Origin: Cladorhizidae sp. MBARI D1340-BT2
Taxonomy: Eukaryota > Porifera > Demospongiae > Poecilosclerida > Cladorhizidae
Assembly: GCA_028752905.1 (NCBI GenBank)
Contig: JAQNBH010000002.1
Span: forward strand, 31,703,238-31,767,237
Direction: 5' to 3'
DNA length: 64,000 bases
Part shown: positions 22,501-34,569 of the stretch, one piece after another
How positions within the stretch are numbered: the first letter of the stretch is position 1
Layout of the letters: every line of letters starts with the position of its first letter
Translations under genes and position numbers: made by a program
The notes under the pieces: generated by a model
What the model saw: the letters and a program-made list of their open reading frames with translations, nothing else
What the model was told of the DNA's origin: nothing
Databases searched by the model: none

Positions 22501-25500
22501 CTATTCTAGTGTGCACTCCTACTATTCTAGTGTGCACTCCTACTATTCTAGTGTGCACTCCTACTATTCTAGTGTGCACTCCTACTATTCTAGTGTGCAC
22601 TCCTACTATTCTAGTGTGCACTCCTACTATTCTAGTGTGCACTCCTACTATTCTAGTGTGCACTCCTACTATTCTAGTGTGCACTCCTACTATTCTAGTG
22701 TGCACTCCTACTATTCTAGTGTGCACTCCTACTATTCTAGTGTGCACTCCTACTATTCTAGTGTGCACTCCTACTATTCTAGTGTGCACTCCTACTATTC
22801 TAGTGTGCACTCCTACTATTCTAGTGTGCACTCCTACTATTCTAGTGTGCACTCCTACTATTCTAGTGTGCACTCCTACTATTCTAGTGTGCACTCCTAC
22901 TATTCTAGTGTGCACTCCTACTATTCTAGTGTGCACTCCTACTATTCTAGTGTGCACTCCTACTATTCTAGTGTGCACTCCTACTATTCTAGTGTGCACT
23001 CCTACTATTCTAGTGTGCACTCCTACTATTCTAGTGTGCACTCCTACTATTCTAGTGTGCACTCCTACTATTCTAGTGTGCACTCCTACTATTCTAGTGT
23101 GCACTCCTACTATTCTAGTGTGCACTCCTACTATTCTAGTGTGCACTCCTACTATTCTAGTGTGCACTCCTACTATTCTAGTGTGCACTCCTACTATTCT
23201 AGTGTGCACTCCTACTATTCTAGTGTGCACTCCTACTATTCTAGTGTGCACTCCTACTATTCTAGTGTGCACTCCTACTATTCTAGTGTGCACTCCTACT
23301 ATTCTAGTGTGCACTCCTACTATTCTAGTGTGCACTCCTACTATTCTAGTGTGCACTCCTACTATTCTAGTGTGCACTCCTACTATTCTAGTGTGCACTC
23401 CTACTATTCTAGTGTGCACTCCTACTATTCTAGTGTGCACTCCTACTATTCTAGTGTGCACTCCTACTATTCTAGTGTGCACTCCTACTATTCTAGTGTG
23501 CACTCCTACTATTCTAGTGTGCACTCCTACTATTCTAGTGTGCACTCCTACTATTCTAGTGTGCACTCCTACTATTCTAGTGTGCACTCCTACTATTCTA
23601 GTGTGCACTCCTACTATTCTAGTGTGCACTCCTACTATTCTAGTGTGCACTCCTACTATTCTAGTGTGCACTCCTACTATTCTAGTGTGCACTCCTACTA
23701 TTCTAGTGTGCACTCCTACTATTCTAGTGTGCACTCCTACTATTCTAGTGTGCACTCCTACTATTCTAGTGTGCACTCCTACTATTCTAGTGTGCACTCC
23801 TACTATTCTAGTGTGCACTCCTACTATTCTAGTGTGCACTCCTACTATTCTAGTGTGCACTCCTACTATTCTAGTGTGCACTCCTACTATTCTAGTGTGC
23901 ACTCCTACTATTCTAGTGTGCACTCCTACTATTCTAGTGTGCACTCCTACTATTCTAGTGTGCACTCCTACTATTCTAGTGTGCACTCCTACTATTCTAG
24001 TGTGCACTCCTACTATTCTAGTGTGCACTCCTACTATTCTAGTGTGCACTCCTACTATTCTAGTGTGCACTCCTACTATTCTAGTGTGCACTCCTACTAT
24101 TCTAGTGTGCACTCCTACTATTCTAGTGTGCACTCCTACTATTCTAGTGTGCACTCCTACTATTCTAGTGTGCACTCCTACTATTCTAGTGTGCACTCCT
24201 ACTATTCTAGTGTGCACTCCTACTATTCTAGTGTGCACTCCTACTATTCTAGTGTGCACTCCTACTATTCTAGTGTGCACTCCTACTATTCTAGTGTGCA
24301 CTCCTACTATTCTAGTGTGCACTCCTACTATTCTAGTGTGCACTCCTACTATTCTAGTGTGCACTCCTACTATTCTAGTGTGCACTCCTACTATTCTAGT
24401 GTGCACTCCTACTATTCTAGTGTGCACTCCTACTATTCTAGTGTGCACTCCTACTATTCTAGTGTGCACTCCTACTATTCTAGTGTGCACTCCTACTATT
24501 CTAGTGTGCACTCCTACTATTCTAGTGTGCACTCCTACTATTCTAGTGTGCACTCCTACTATTCTAGTGTGCACTCCTACTATTCTAGTGTGCACTCCTA
24601 CTATTCTAGTGTGCACTCCTACTATTCTAGTGTGCACTCCTACTATTCTAGTGTGCACTCCTACTATTCTAGTGTGCACTCCTACTATTCTAGTGTGCAC
24701 TCCTACTATTCTAGTGTGCACTCCTACTATTCTAGTGTGCACTCCTACTATTCTAGTGTGCACTCCTACTATTCTAGTGTGCACTCCTACTATTCTAGTG
24801 TGCACTCCTACTATTCTAGTGTGCACTCCTACTATTCTAGTGTGCACTCCTACTATTCTAGTGTGCACTCCTACTATTCTAGTGTGCACTCCTACTATTC
24901 TAGTGTGCACTCCTACTATTCTAGTGTGCACTCCTACTATTCTAGTGTGCACTCCTACTATTCTAGTGTGCACTCCTACTATTCTAGTGTGCACTCCTAC
25001 TATTCTAGTGTGCACTCCTACTATTCTAGTGTGCACTCCTACTATTCTAGTGTGCACTCCTACTATTCTAGTGTGCACTCCTACTATTCTAGTGTGCACT
25101 CCTACTATTCTAGTGTGCACTCCTACTATTCTAGTGTGCACTCCTACTATTCTAGTGTGCACTCCTACTATTCTAGTGTGCACTCCTACTATTCTAGTGT
25201 GCACTCCTACTATTCTAGTGTGCACTCCTACTATTCTAGTGTGCACTCCTACTATTCTAGTGTGCACTCCTACTATTCTAGTGTGCACTCCTACTATTCT
25301 AGTGTGCACTCCTACTATTCTAGTGTGCACTCCTACTATTCTAGTGTGCACTCCTACTATTCTAGTGTGCACTCCTACTATTCTAGTGTGCACTCCTACT
25401 ATTCTAGTGTGCACTCCTACTATTCTAGTGTGCACTCCTACTATTCTAGTGTGCACTCCTACTATTCTAGTGTGCACTCCTACTATTCTAGTGTGCACTC

Positions 25501-27735
25501 CTACTATTCTAGTGTGCACTCCTACTATTCTAGTGTGCACTCCTACTATTCTAGTGTGCACTCCTACTATTCTAGTGTGCACTCCTACTATTCTAGTGTG
25601 CACTCCTACTATTCTAGTGTGCACTCCTACTATTCTAGTGTGCACTCCTACTATTCTAGTGTGCACTCCTACTATTCTAGTGTGCACTCCTACTATTCTA
25701 GTGTGCACTCCTACTATTCTAGTGTGCACTCCTACTATTCTAGTGTGCACTCCTACTATTCTAGTGTGCACTCCTACTATTCTAGTGTGCACTCCTACTA
25801 TTCTAGTGTGCACTCCTACTATTCTAGTGTGCACTCCTACTATTCTAGTGTGCACTCCTACTATTCTAGTGTGCACTCCTACTATTCTAGTGTGCACTCC
25901 TACTATTCTAGTGTGCACTCCTACTATTCTAGTGTGCACTCCTACTATTCTAGTGTGCACTCCTACTATTCTAGTGTGCACTCCTACTATTCTAGTGTGC
26001 ACTCCTACTATTCTAGTGTGCACTCCTACTATTCTAGTGTGCACTCCTACTATTCTAGTGTGCACTCCTACTATTCTAGTGTGCACTCCTACTATTCTAG
26101 TGTGCACTCCTACTATTCTAGTGTGCACTCCTACTATTCTAGTGTGCACTCCTACTATTCTAGTGTGCACTCCTACTATTCTAGTGTGCACTCCTACTAT
26201 TCTAGTGTGCACTCCTACTATTCTAGTGTGCACTCCTACTATTCTAGTGTGCACTCCTACTATTCTAGTGTGCACTCCTACTATTCTAGTGTGCACTCCT
26301 ACTATTCTAGTGTGCACTCCTACTATTCTAGTGTGCACTCCTACTATTCTAGTGTGCACTCCTACTATTCTAGTGTGCACTCCTACTATTCTAGTGTGCA
26401 CTCCTACTATTCTAGTGTGCACTCCTACTATTCTAGTGTGCACTCCTACTATTCTAGTGTGCACTCCTACTATTCTAGTGTGCACTCCTACTATTCTAGT
26501 GTGCACTCCCACTATTCTAGTGTGCACTCCCACTATTCTAGTGTGCACTCCTACTATTCTAGTGTGCACTCCTACTATTCTAGTGTGCACTCCTACTATT
26601 CTAGTGTGCACTCCTACTATTCTAGTGTGCACTCCTACTATTCTAGTGTGCACTCCTACTATTCTAGTGTGCACTCCTACTATTCTAGTGTGCACTCCTA
26701 CTATTCTAGTGTGCACTCCTACTATTCTAGTGTGCACTCCTACTATTCTAGTGTGCACTCCTACTATTCTAGTGTGCACTCCTACTATTCTAGTGTGCAC
26801 TCCTACTATTCTAGTGTGCACTCCTACTATTCTAGTGTGCACTCCTACTATTCTAGTGTGCACTCCTACTATTCTAGTGTGCACTCCTACTATTCTAGTG
26901 TGCACTCCTACTATTCTAGTGTGCACTCCTACTATTCTAGTGTGCACTCCTACTATTCTAGTGTGCACTCCTACTATTCTAGTGTGCACTCCTACTATTC
27001 TAGTGTGCACTCCTACTATTCTAGTGTGCACTCCTACTATTCTAGTGTGCACTCCTACTATTCTAGTGTGCACTCCTACTATTCTAGTGTGCACTCCTAC
27101 TATTCTAGTGTGCACTCCTACTATTCTAGTGTGCACTCCTACTATTCTAGTGTGCACTCCTACTATTCTAGTGTGCACTCCTACTATTCTAGTGTGCACT
27201 CCTACTATTCTAGTGTGCACTCCTACTATTCTAGTGTGCACTCCTACTATTCTAGTGTGCACTCCTACTATTCTAGTGTGCACTCCTACTATTCTAGTGT
27301 GCACTCCTACTATTCTAGTGTGCACTCCTACTATTCTAGTGTGCACTCCTACTATTCTAGTGTGCACTCCTACTATTCTAGTGTGCACTCCTACTATTCT
27401 AGTGTGCACTCCTACTATTCTAGTGTGCACTCCTACTATTCTAGTGTGCACTCCTACTATTCTAGTGTGCACTCCTACTATTCTAGTGTGCACTCCTACT
27501 ATTCTAGTGTGCACTCCTACTATTCTAGTGTGCACTCCTACTATTCTAGTGTGCACTCCTACTATTCTAGTGTGCACTCCTACTATTCTAGTGTGCACTC
27601 CTACTATTCTAGTGTGCACTCCTACTATTCTAGTGTGCACTCCTACTATTCTAGTGTGCACTCCTACTATTCTAGTGTGCACTCCTACTATTCTAGTGTC
27701 CTACTATTCTAGTGTGCACTCCTACTGTATTCTAG
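16517..27735. repeat. Giant 21-bp minisatellite, roughly 530 units
   Basis: Unit is CACTCCTACTATTCTAG preceded by TGTG (21 bp). The left 4 kb carries many one-base indels (22-bp units with CTCCCTAC, for example near 17828, 18061, 18566, 20058, 20185 and 20352; shorter units near 16550 and 17345). From about 20712 to 27695, some 330 consecutive units are identical except for two neighbouring units with CTCCCAC (near 26508 and 26529). It ends with a degenerate unit (CTCCTACTGTATTCTAGG). Because 21 is divisible by three, the plus strand stays open for up to 2478 codons and the minus strand for 2328; I do not regard these as genes. Confidence 0.98.
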
Positions 27736-28262
27736 GCCTCGCTCAAATCGAGAAAGTGTATCTGTCGCATTCTTGTGAACACCAGGTTGTTCAGTCTTTC
27801 TAATGACATGGATCAACGTAGACACTTCCACCTGATGCTGTTCGTAGCTAACTAGCGTATATACAGTAGTACGAAAATTATCATGCGTCTCCTAATGACC
27901 ACACCCATAACATTAATAATATACTGGGTAAAGTGCTCCGGGCTGGCCAGCGCATCTTGGCTGCCACTGGATGATTGACCACCTCCACTCTACTTCATTA
28001 CCGAGTGTTCGTCTTTTACTTCCACAAATGAGGCATAGGGATATCGTGTCTGCGGGAATTTATGGACATCTGATCTCATGAATTTAGTTACATTTTAATT
28101 ACATTTTTACACGAAATAATGCCACAAGAATTGTGTTCTAAAAACATGGAAAAAAGTGGTAGCCATGGCAAAGCACTCGTGCATTTTACACCACACGCTA
28201 TAGTACTGTGTGTGTGTGTGTGTGTGGCTGGAGAAAATCTTTACACGGACCAAAATTGATTG
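27736..28262. other. Unique spacer upstream of the CNOT11 region
   Basis: No recognised exon; a (TG)n run lies at 28205-28227. If CNOT11 has its first exon here I could not identify it. Confidence 0.4.
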
Positions 28263-28740
28263 CTTGTGGCTTTTTATCTCGCAAATATATGACATGGAAT
28301 TACGACTGTCTTGATTACTTGCAAGTTTATTTCCATTGACACGACGTGTCAAAGAGCTAAGGCTATTCTATGGCAATAGTTTTTCCATGTGTGTTTGTTT
28401 AAGAGAAATGCTTGCTATATAACAGTAGATAGACCGTAGATAGACCGAATAGAAATGTGCATGTGGATTTGTAGACCCTTTACCGAATTAATAATTGCTC
28501 CCTTGTGGCTTTTTATCTCGCAAATATATGACATGGAATTACGACTGTCTTGATTACTTGCAAGTTTATTTCCATTGACACGACGTGTCAAAGAGCTGAG
28601 GCTATTCTATGGCAATAGTTTTTCCATGTGTGTTTGTTTAAGAGAGATGCTTGCTATATAACAGTAGATAGACCGTAGATAGACCGAATAAAAATGTGCA
28701 TGTGGATTTGTAGACCCTTTACCGAATTAATAATTGCTCC
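28263..28740. repeat. Two tandem 239-bp copies just upstream of a CNOT11 exon
   Basis: Copies 28263-28501 and 28502-28740 differ at only a few positions (for example AGAGCTAAGG/AGAGCTGAGG and AATAGAAAT/AATAAAAAT), so the duplication is recent. Each contains the 17-bp palindrome TTGACACGACGTGTCAA and a doubled TAGATAGACCG. The second copy ends 36 bases before the exon at 28777. Confidence 0.95.
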
Positions 28741-28776
28741 CTATTGACCGTTGCTGTGTATGTGAATTGCGTGCAG

Positions 28777-29113
28777 CCTGATGTCAGAGGAGAACACGGC
28801 AGCGTGCAGCTTGGAAGTGCTCGTTGGCACTTATCGTCACCACTTCTCACGCCAGGATAGCTACAGGGTCGGCTCCGCCCTCGTCCTGCTTCTAAAGCTC
28901 TGCGACCTATTGCCTGCTCCACCTCAGCGATTGGCTGCTCTGGCTCTGCTGCATGAATTGTATCGCTCCGAGTCCTTCTCGTCTAACCCGTTTTCCCTGT
29001 TCTTCGTGGAGCTGCTGCAGCCCACTATGGAGGAGGGCCGCACGAAGAGTGGGGCCTCGGCAACTGAGCGCTGGTTCCTGACCCAGATCCTGTCACCATC
29101 CTTTCCTAGGGAG
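28777..29113 (+). CDS. CNOT11: CNOT11, N-terminal exon (partial gene)
   Basis: Encodes the N-terminal helical domain of CNOT11 (C2orf29), the subunit that with CNOT10 docks on the CNOT1 N-terminus of the CCR4-NOT deadenylase complex. Diagnostic stretches are [40 protein letters not shown] and [12 protein letters not shown], ending in FPRE before a GAG|GTAAGC donor (29114). The exon starts after GTGCAG (28771-28776). The ATG at 28781 aligns with an internal I/M of the family's SEE motif, so the true start is probably on an earlier exon that I did not find. If the ATG is used, the protein lacks only a few N-terminal residues of the core. Plus strand, divergent from the RNF34/RFFL gene. Confidence 0.88.
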
Positions 29114-29167
29114 GTAAGCCGGTGGAGTGTTTGGATCTGATATGTTGTGTGATGAGTTACATTTGCC

Positions 29168-30345
29168 AAGATGCAACACCATCACCACCATCACCAACAC
29201 CATCACCAACGCCATCACCAACACCATCACAAACACCATCACAAACACCATCACCATCACAAACACCATCACCAACACCATCACAAACACCATCACCATC
29301 ACAAACACCATCACCAACACCATCACAAACACCATCACAAACAACATCACAAACACCATCACCAACACCATCACCAACACCATCACAAACACCATCACCA
29401 ACTCCATCACCAACACCATCACCAACACCATCACAAACACCATCACCAACTCCATCACCAACACCATCACAAACACCATCACAAACACCATCACAAAGGC
29501 CATCACTATCACCAACACCATCACCAACACCAACTTCATCACAAACACCATCACCAACTTCATCACCAACAACATCACAAACACCATCACCAACACCATC
29601 ACAAACACCATCACAAACAACATCACAAACACCATCACCAACACCATCACCAACACCATCACCAACACCATCACAAACACCATCACCAACTCCATCACAA
29701 ACACCATCACAAACACCATCACCAACTCCATCACCAACACCATCACAAACACCATCACCAACTCCATCACCAACACCATCACAAAGGCCATCACTATCAC
29801 CAACACCATCACCAACACCATCACCAACTTCATCACAAACACCATCACCAACTTCATCACCAACAACATCACAAACAACATCACCAACACCATCACAAAC
29901 ACCGGCACAAACACCATCACCACAACCATCATAAAGGCCATCACTATCACCAACACCATCACAAACACCATCACCAACTTCATCACAAACACCATCACCA
30001 ACTTCATCACAAACACCATCACAAACACCATCACCACAACCATCACCAACTTGATCACAAACACCATCACCAACTTCATCACAAACACCATCACAAACAC
30101 CATCACCATCACAAATACCAACACCATCACAAACACCAACACCATCACAAACACCATCACCATCACCAACTTCATCACAAACATCATCACCGACTCCATC
30201 ACCAACACCATCACCATCACAAACACCAACTCCATCACCAACGCCATCACCAACGCCATCACAAACACCATCACAAACACCATCACCACCACCATCACCA
30301 ACACAACACCATCACCAACACCATCACTACCATCACCACACGCTG
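29168..30345. repeat. CACCATCAC-type compound minisatellite in CNOT11 intron
   Basis: Nearly 1.2 kb of a 12-bp-like unit ACCATCACAAAC / ACCATCACCAAC with ACTTCATC and AAGGCCATCACTATC variants. It begins 55 bp after the donor at 29113. Longer blocks repeat (AAGGCCATCACTATCACCAA near 29495, 29784 and 29934). All three plus frames are open for long stretches (TPSP, ITNT, HHHQ), an artefact of the triplet structure. Confidence 0.95.
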
Positions 30346-30721
30346 CTGTACGAATTCATTCTCTCACACAGGGTTTAATTAAAAATTGATATTGAAGTAT
30401 GTAGGCGTGTTGTGTGTGTTGTTGTCAGCTGTTTGATGGTGTGCACGCACGGGGGGAGAAGTTAGGGGAGAAGTTTGCTTCAAGAAATAAATTAAATGGC
30501 GTGGAATTGTTGTAGGCTGAGGAAGCTCCGGCCCCATACCCGTAGTCGAGTTGCACCCGCAGTATGCGGTATACACTTTACTAAGTGCACGTGCTTCCTA
30601 GTTGTTCAGCAGTTATTTTGAAGGTGATGCATGCTGGCCTTGATCCGTTACCTGTCCAGAGCGAGGTGTTTTATAGGGGGTCTGTGCAAAACCTTTCCTT
30701 TTTATCTCGTCTTCCCTACCC
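30346..30721. other. Intronic spacer within CNOT11
   Basis: Unique sequence between two minisatellites; nothing recognised. Confidence 0.5.
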
Positions 30722-32040
30722 CTCATCCTAAAATATTTGTCTGCTCGTATCCCTCATCCTAAATATTTATCTGCTCGTACCCCTCATCCTAAATATTTAT
30801 CTGCTCGTACCCCTCATCCTAAAATATTTATCTGCTCCTACCCCTCATCCTTAAATATTTATCTGCTCGTACCCCTCATCCTAAAATATTTATCTGCTCG
30901 TACCCCTCATCCTAAAATATTTATCTGCTCGTACCCCTCATCCTAAAATATTTATCTGCTCGTACCCCTCATCCTAAAATATTTATCTGCTCGTACCCCT
31001 CATCCTAAAATATTTATCTGCTCGTACCCCTCATCCTAAAATATTTATCTGCTCCGACCCCTCATCCTAAAATATTTATCTGCTCGTACCCCTCATCCTA
31101 AATATTTATCTGCTCGTACCCCTCATCCTAAAATATTTATCTGCTCGTACCCCTCATCCTAAATATTTCCTGCTCGTACCCCTCATCCTAAAATATTTAT
31201 CTGCTCATACCCCTCATCCTAAATATTTATCTGCTCGTACCCCTCATCCTAAAATATTTCTCTGCTCGTACCCCTCATCCTAAAATATTTATCTGCTCGT
31301 ACCCCTCATCCTAAAATATTTCTCTGCTCGTACCCCTCATCCTAAAATATTTATCTGCTCGTACCCCTCATCCTAAAATATTTATCTGCTCATACCCCTC
31401 ATCCTAAATATTTATCTGCTCGTACCCCTCATCCTAAAATATTTATCTGCTCGTACCCCTCATCCTAAAATATTTATCTGCTCGTACCCCTCATCCTAAA
31501 ATATTTCTCTGCTCGTACCCCTCATCCTAAAATATTTATCTGCTCGTACCCCTCATCCTAAAATATTTATCTGCTCATACCCCTCATCCTAAATATTTAT
31601 CTGCTCGTACCCCTCATCCTAAAATATTTTATCTGCTCATACCCCTCATCCTAAATATTTATCTGCTCGTACCCCTCATCCTAAAATATTTATCTGCTAA
31701 AATATTTATCTCCTCATCCTAAAATATTTATCTGCTCGTACCCCTCATCCTAAAATATTTATCTGCTCGTACCCCTCATCCTAAAATATTTATCTGCTCG
31801 TACCCCTCATCCTAAATATTTATCTACTCGTACCCCTCATCCTAAAATATTTCTCTGCTCCTACCCCTCGTCCTAAAATATTTATCTGCTTGTACCCCTC
31901 AACCTAAAATATTTCTCTGCCCCCTGACCCCTCATCCTAAAATATTTCTCTGCTCGTACCCCTCAACCTAAAATACTTCTCTGCCCCCTGACCCCTCATC
32001 CTAAAATATCTCCCTCCTCTCCCCCATCAAATATTTCTCC
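30722..32040. repeat. 31-bp minisatellite in CNOT11 intron, about 42 units
   Basis: Unit ACCCCTCATCCTAAAATATT plus TATCTGCTCGT. One-base shorter units (CCTAAATATT) and TTTCTCTGC variants are interspersed in recurring patterns. The right edge (31850-32040) decays with CCCCCTGACC variants. It runs to within 17 bp of the next exon, and its pyrimidine-rich decayed edge (CTCCCTCCTCTCCCC, CCCCTCTCCCTT) doubles as the acceptor's polypyrimidine tract. Confidence 0.95.
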
Positions 32041-32056
32041 CCTCTCCCTTGTGAAG

Positions 32057-32226
32057 CTCTACAAGAAGACCCCTGTCAGCATCTGCAGTATGGACCCTCC
32101 TCCCATCCACACTGACGTGGGGGCTATCGTGGCCTCTCTGATGGAGATGCAGGGGGAGGTGGGAGCTCACAATCGGATGGGTCTCTCCCCCGTCATCTCC
32201 GACCCCAGCGTAGCTTCATCATTCAG
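32057..32226 (+). CDS. CNOT11: CNOT11, second recognised exon
   Basis: Starts after GTGAAG (32051-32056) and ends at CAG|GTGAGG (32227). Enters in phase 0 and leaves with two bases (AG) of a split codon. Encodes LYKKTPVSICSMDPPPIHTD at its start and LSPVISDPSVASSF at its end. The LxKKTP motif directly continues the PRE end of the previous exon, as in CNOT11, and the ISDP near the end matches the conserved linker. The stretch between is poorly conserved across animals. The 2.94-kb intron before it is almost wholly minisatellite. Confidence 0.85.
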
Positions 32227-32274
32227 GTGAGGTCAAAGTCTAGGCCATTCTGTGTTTTATATATATATATATCC

Positions 32275-32465
32275 CAGACATCCCTAGCCCTATCTTCACA
32301 GACGTCCCTAGCCCTAACTTCACAGACGTCCCTAGCCCTATCTTCACAGACGTCCATAGCCCTAACTTCACAGACGTCCCTAGCCCTATCTTCACAGACG
32401 TCCATAGCCCTAACTTCACAGACGTCCCTAGTCTTAGTCTTGTCTTCACAAATCTCCATAGCCCT
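32275..32465. repeat. 24-bp minisatellite containing a telomere-like core, CNOT11 intron
   Basis: About eight copies of CCCTAGCCCTATCTTCACAG (plus ACGT) alternating CTATC and CTAAC forms in an ABAB pattern, with C/A alternation at CCCTAG/CCATAG. The CCCTAGCCCTAA core is the complement of the GGGCTA tract at 3083-3245. Confidence 0.9.
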
Positions 32466-32822
32466 AGCTGCTGCCTACATGGCTAGCTACCTGAGACCTA
32501 GGTGTAGATGCTAGCTTCTGCTTGGATGGCTAGCTACCTGAGACCTAGGTGTAGACACTGACAGTCAGCTTCAACACATTTAGAATGGCCACCAAGAGAG
32601 GCATGGCAGCTAACAGCTGCCTTATGATGTAAGATTTATTGATGTTACAAGAAATGTATTTTTCATAAGATGCAAATCAAAACTTGATCTTTCTCTCTGC
32701 TCAAAGTGGTTTGTATGCCAATATTTCAACTGAACTGCTTTGGTCTTCATTTGTCGTCATGACAACCGAAGAATTTTGGTTGAATGTAGAACAGATTTGA
32801 GCTGCTTTAAAGATGAATCTTG

Positions 32823-32824
<2 letters not shown>

Positions 32825-32854
<30 letters not shown>

Positions 32855-32857
32855 TTG
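32825..32857. repeat. (TTG)n tract upstream of an exon
   Basis: About ten TTG triplets ending 11 bases before the acceptor TGTGTAG of the next CNOT11 exon; it supplies the pyrimidine-rich context. Confidence 0.85.
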
Positions 32858-32868
32858 TGATTGTGTAG

Positions 32869-32998
32869 TCCTCCAGACCCGTCCCTGACAGGCCAGGTGG
32901 CGGAGACTTTGTTATGCGGCCCAGAGCAGCTCACGGAGCACCCATTTGAGCCTTCCTTTATGCGACCACTCCCCCCTCTCCATCCCTGTGTCAATGAG
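32869..32998 (+). CDS. CNOT11: CNOT11, third recognised exon
   Basis: Bounded by TTGTGTAG (ending 32868) and GAG|GTACAT (32999). The first base completes a Ser codon split by the previous intron, and the exon ends in phase 0. Encodes LTGQVAETLLCGPEQL and then FEPSFMRPLPPLHPCVNE. The pattern Q-x-x-E-T/A-L followed by P-x-F-x-R/M-P-x-P-P-L-H-x-C is the conserved pre-C-terminal segment of CNOT11. The C-terminal helical domain, which binds CNOT10 and other partners, should follow but is not found to the right in this window. It lies beyond 64 kb, in the gap at 41693-41792, or is misplaced by scaffolding. Confidence 0.87.
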
Positions 32999-33107
32999 GT
33001 ACATACATAGATATCTATTATATAGTCACACCCCTATCAGGGGGAATGCCTAATTTTTAATTCCCTAAATCCAGGCAATTATTATATTGTTGCTGTTGTT
33101 GTTTTGC

Positions 33108-33153
33108 TATACTAATAATAATAATAATAATAGTAATAATAATAATAATAATA

Positions 33154-33207
<54 letters not shown>

Positions 33208-33306
33208 GTTGTTGTTGTTGTTATTATTATTACCATTATTATTATTATTATTGTTGTTGTTGTTGTTGTTGTTATTGTTGTTGTTGTTATTATTATTATT
33301 ATTACC

Positions 33307-33343
<37 letters not shown>

Positions 33344-33395
33344 TTATTATTGTTGTTGTTATTGTTATTATTATTACCATAATTATTATTGGTTG
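33108..33395. repeat. (ATT)n/(GTT)n trinucleotide array
   Basis: Alternating ATT and GTT runs with a recurring TTACCATTATTATT block (about 33229, 33301 and 33372), indicating duplication of segments of about 70 bp. Confidence 0.93.
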
Positions 33396-33449
33396 TTTAA
33401 GCTGTTCCAACCCAAATGCATTTTCATCAAGGCAAATTAACACCGAAAA

Positions 33450-34295
33450 CAGGGCAACACATCCACACTCTCTGGCAACACATCCACACTCTCTGGCAAC
33501 ACATCCACACTCTCTGGCAACACATCCACACTCGCTGGCAAACATCCACACTCTCTGGCAACACATCCACACTCTCTGGCAACACATCCACACTCGCTGG
33601 CAAACATCCACACTCTCTGGCAACACATCCACACTCTCTGGCAACACATCCACACTCGCTGGCAAACATCCACACTCTCTGGCAACACATCCACACTCTC
33701 TGGCAACACATCCACACTCTCTGGCAACACATCCATGCTCGCTGGTAACACATCCCACACTCTGGCAAGACATCCACACTCGCAGGCAACACATCCACAC
33801 TCGCTGGCAACACATCCACACTCTCTGGCAACACATCCACACTCGCTGGCAACACATCCACACTCGCTGGCAACACATCCACACTCGCTGGCAACACATC
33901 CACACTCTCTGGCAACACATCCACACTCGCTGGTAAGACATCCACACTCACAGGCAACACATCCACACTCGCTGGTAACACATCCACGCTCGCTGGCAAC
34001 ACATCCTCACTCGCTGGCAACACATCCACACTTGCTGGCAACACATCCACACTCGCTGGAAACACATATCCACGCTTGCTGGCAACACATCCACACTCAC
34101 TGGCAACACATCCACACTCGCTGGCAACACATCCACTCGCTGGCAACACATCCACACTCTCTGGCAACACATCCACGCTCGCTGGCAACACATCCACACT
34201 CGCTGGCAACACATCCACGCTCGCTGGCAACACATCCTCACTCTCTAGCAACACATCCACACTCCTTGGCAACATATCCACACTCGCTGGCAATG
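33450..34295. repeat. 21-bp minisatellite, about 40 units
   Basis: Unit CTGGCAACACATCCACACT plus two bases (CG or CT). In the left half a 20-bp unit (CTGGCAAACATCC) recurs about every third unit (33537, 33600, 33663), giving a 62-63-bp higher-order period. In the right half units vary individually (CCACGCT, TCCTCACT). The HPHSLAT and DVLPASV frames are artefacts. Confidence 0.95.
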
Positions 34296-34569
34296 CATTG
34301 CCCACAATGAACGATTCATGAATCAGCCAAATAACAGCACAGCAATACATCAGATAGACTAATGTGAACTGTTAACTCAGGCAGTTAATTTCCTGAAATT
34401 TCCTTCGGTGACTCTGTGCCTGTAGAGATATGTGTACATACATGTACACTGTACAAGCATGGAAGCAATCAGAGGCTGGAGACTTCTGTACAAGCATGGA
34501 AGCAATCAGAGGCTGGAGACTTCAACCACTCCCAAATTTTTCTCATTCTGGATAAAACAATATTTTTTA

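Noticed and set aside
18074..27803. Very long open frames across the 21-bp array
   Set aside because: Unit length is a multiple of three and stop-free, so open frames on both strands are automatic. There is no conserved flanking domain, signal peptide or splice context.
29093..30389. Met/Val-rich (minus) and His-, Thr/Pro- or Asn/Ile-rich (plus) proteins
   Set aside because: All frames of the CACCATCAC repeat are open, and the array lies inside a CNOT11 intron.
33057..34350. Cys- and Val-rich minus-strand proteins (CCQRVWM, DVLPASV)
   Set aside because: Produced by the 21-bp minisatellite and ATT/GTT tract; no non-repeat sequence is included.
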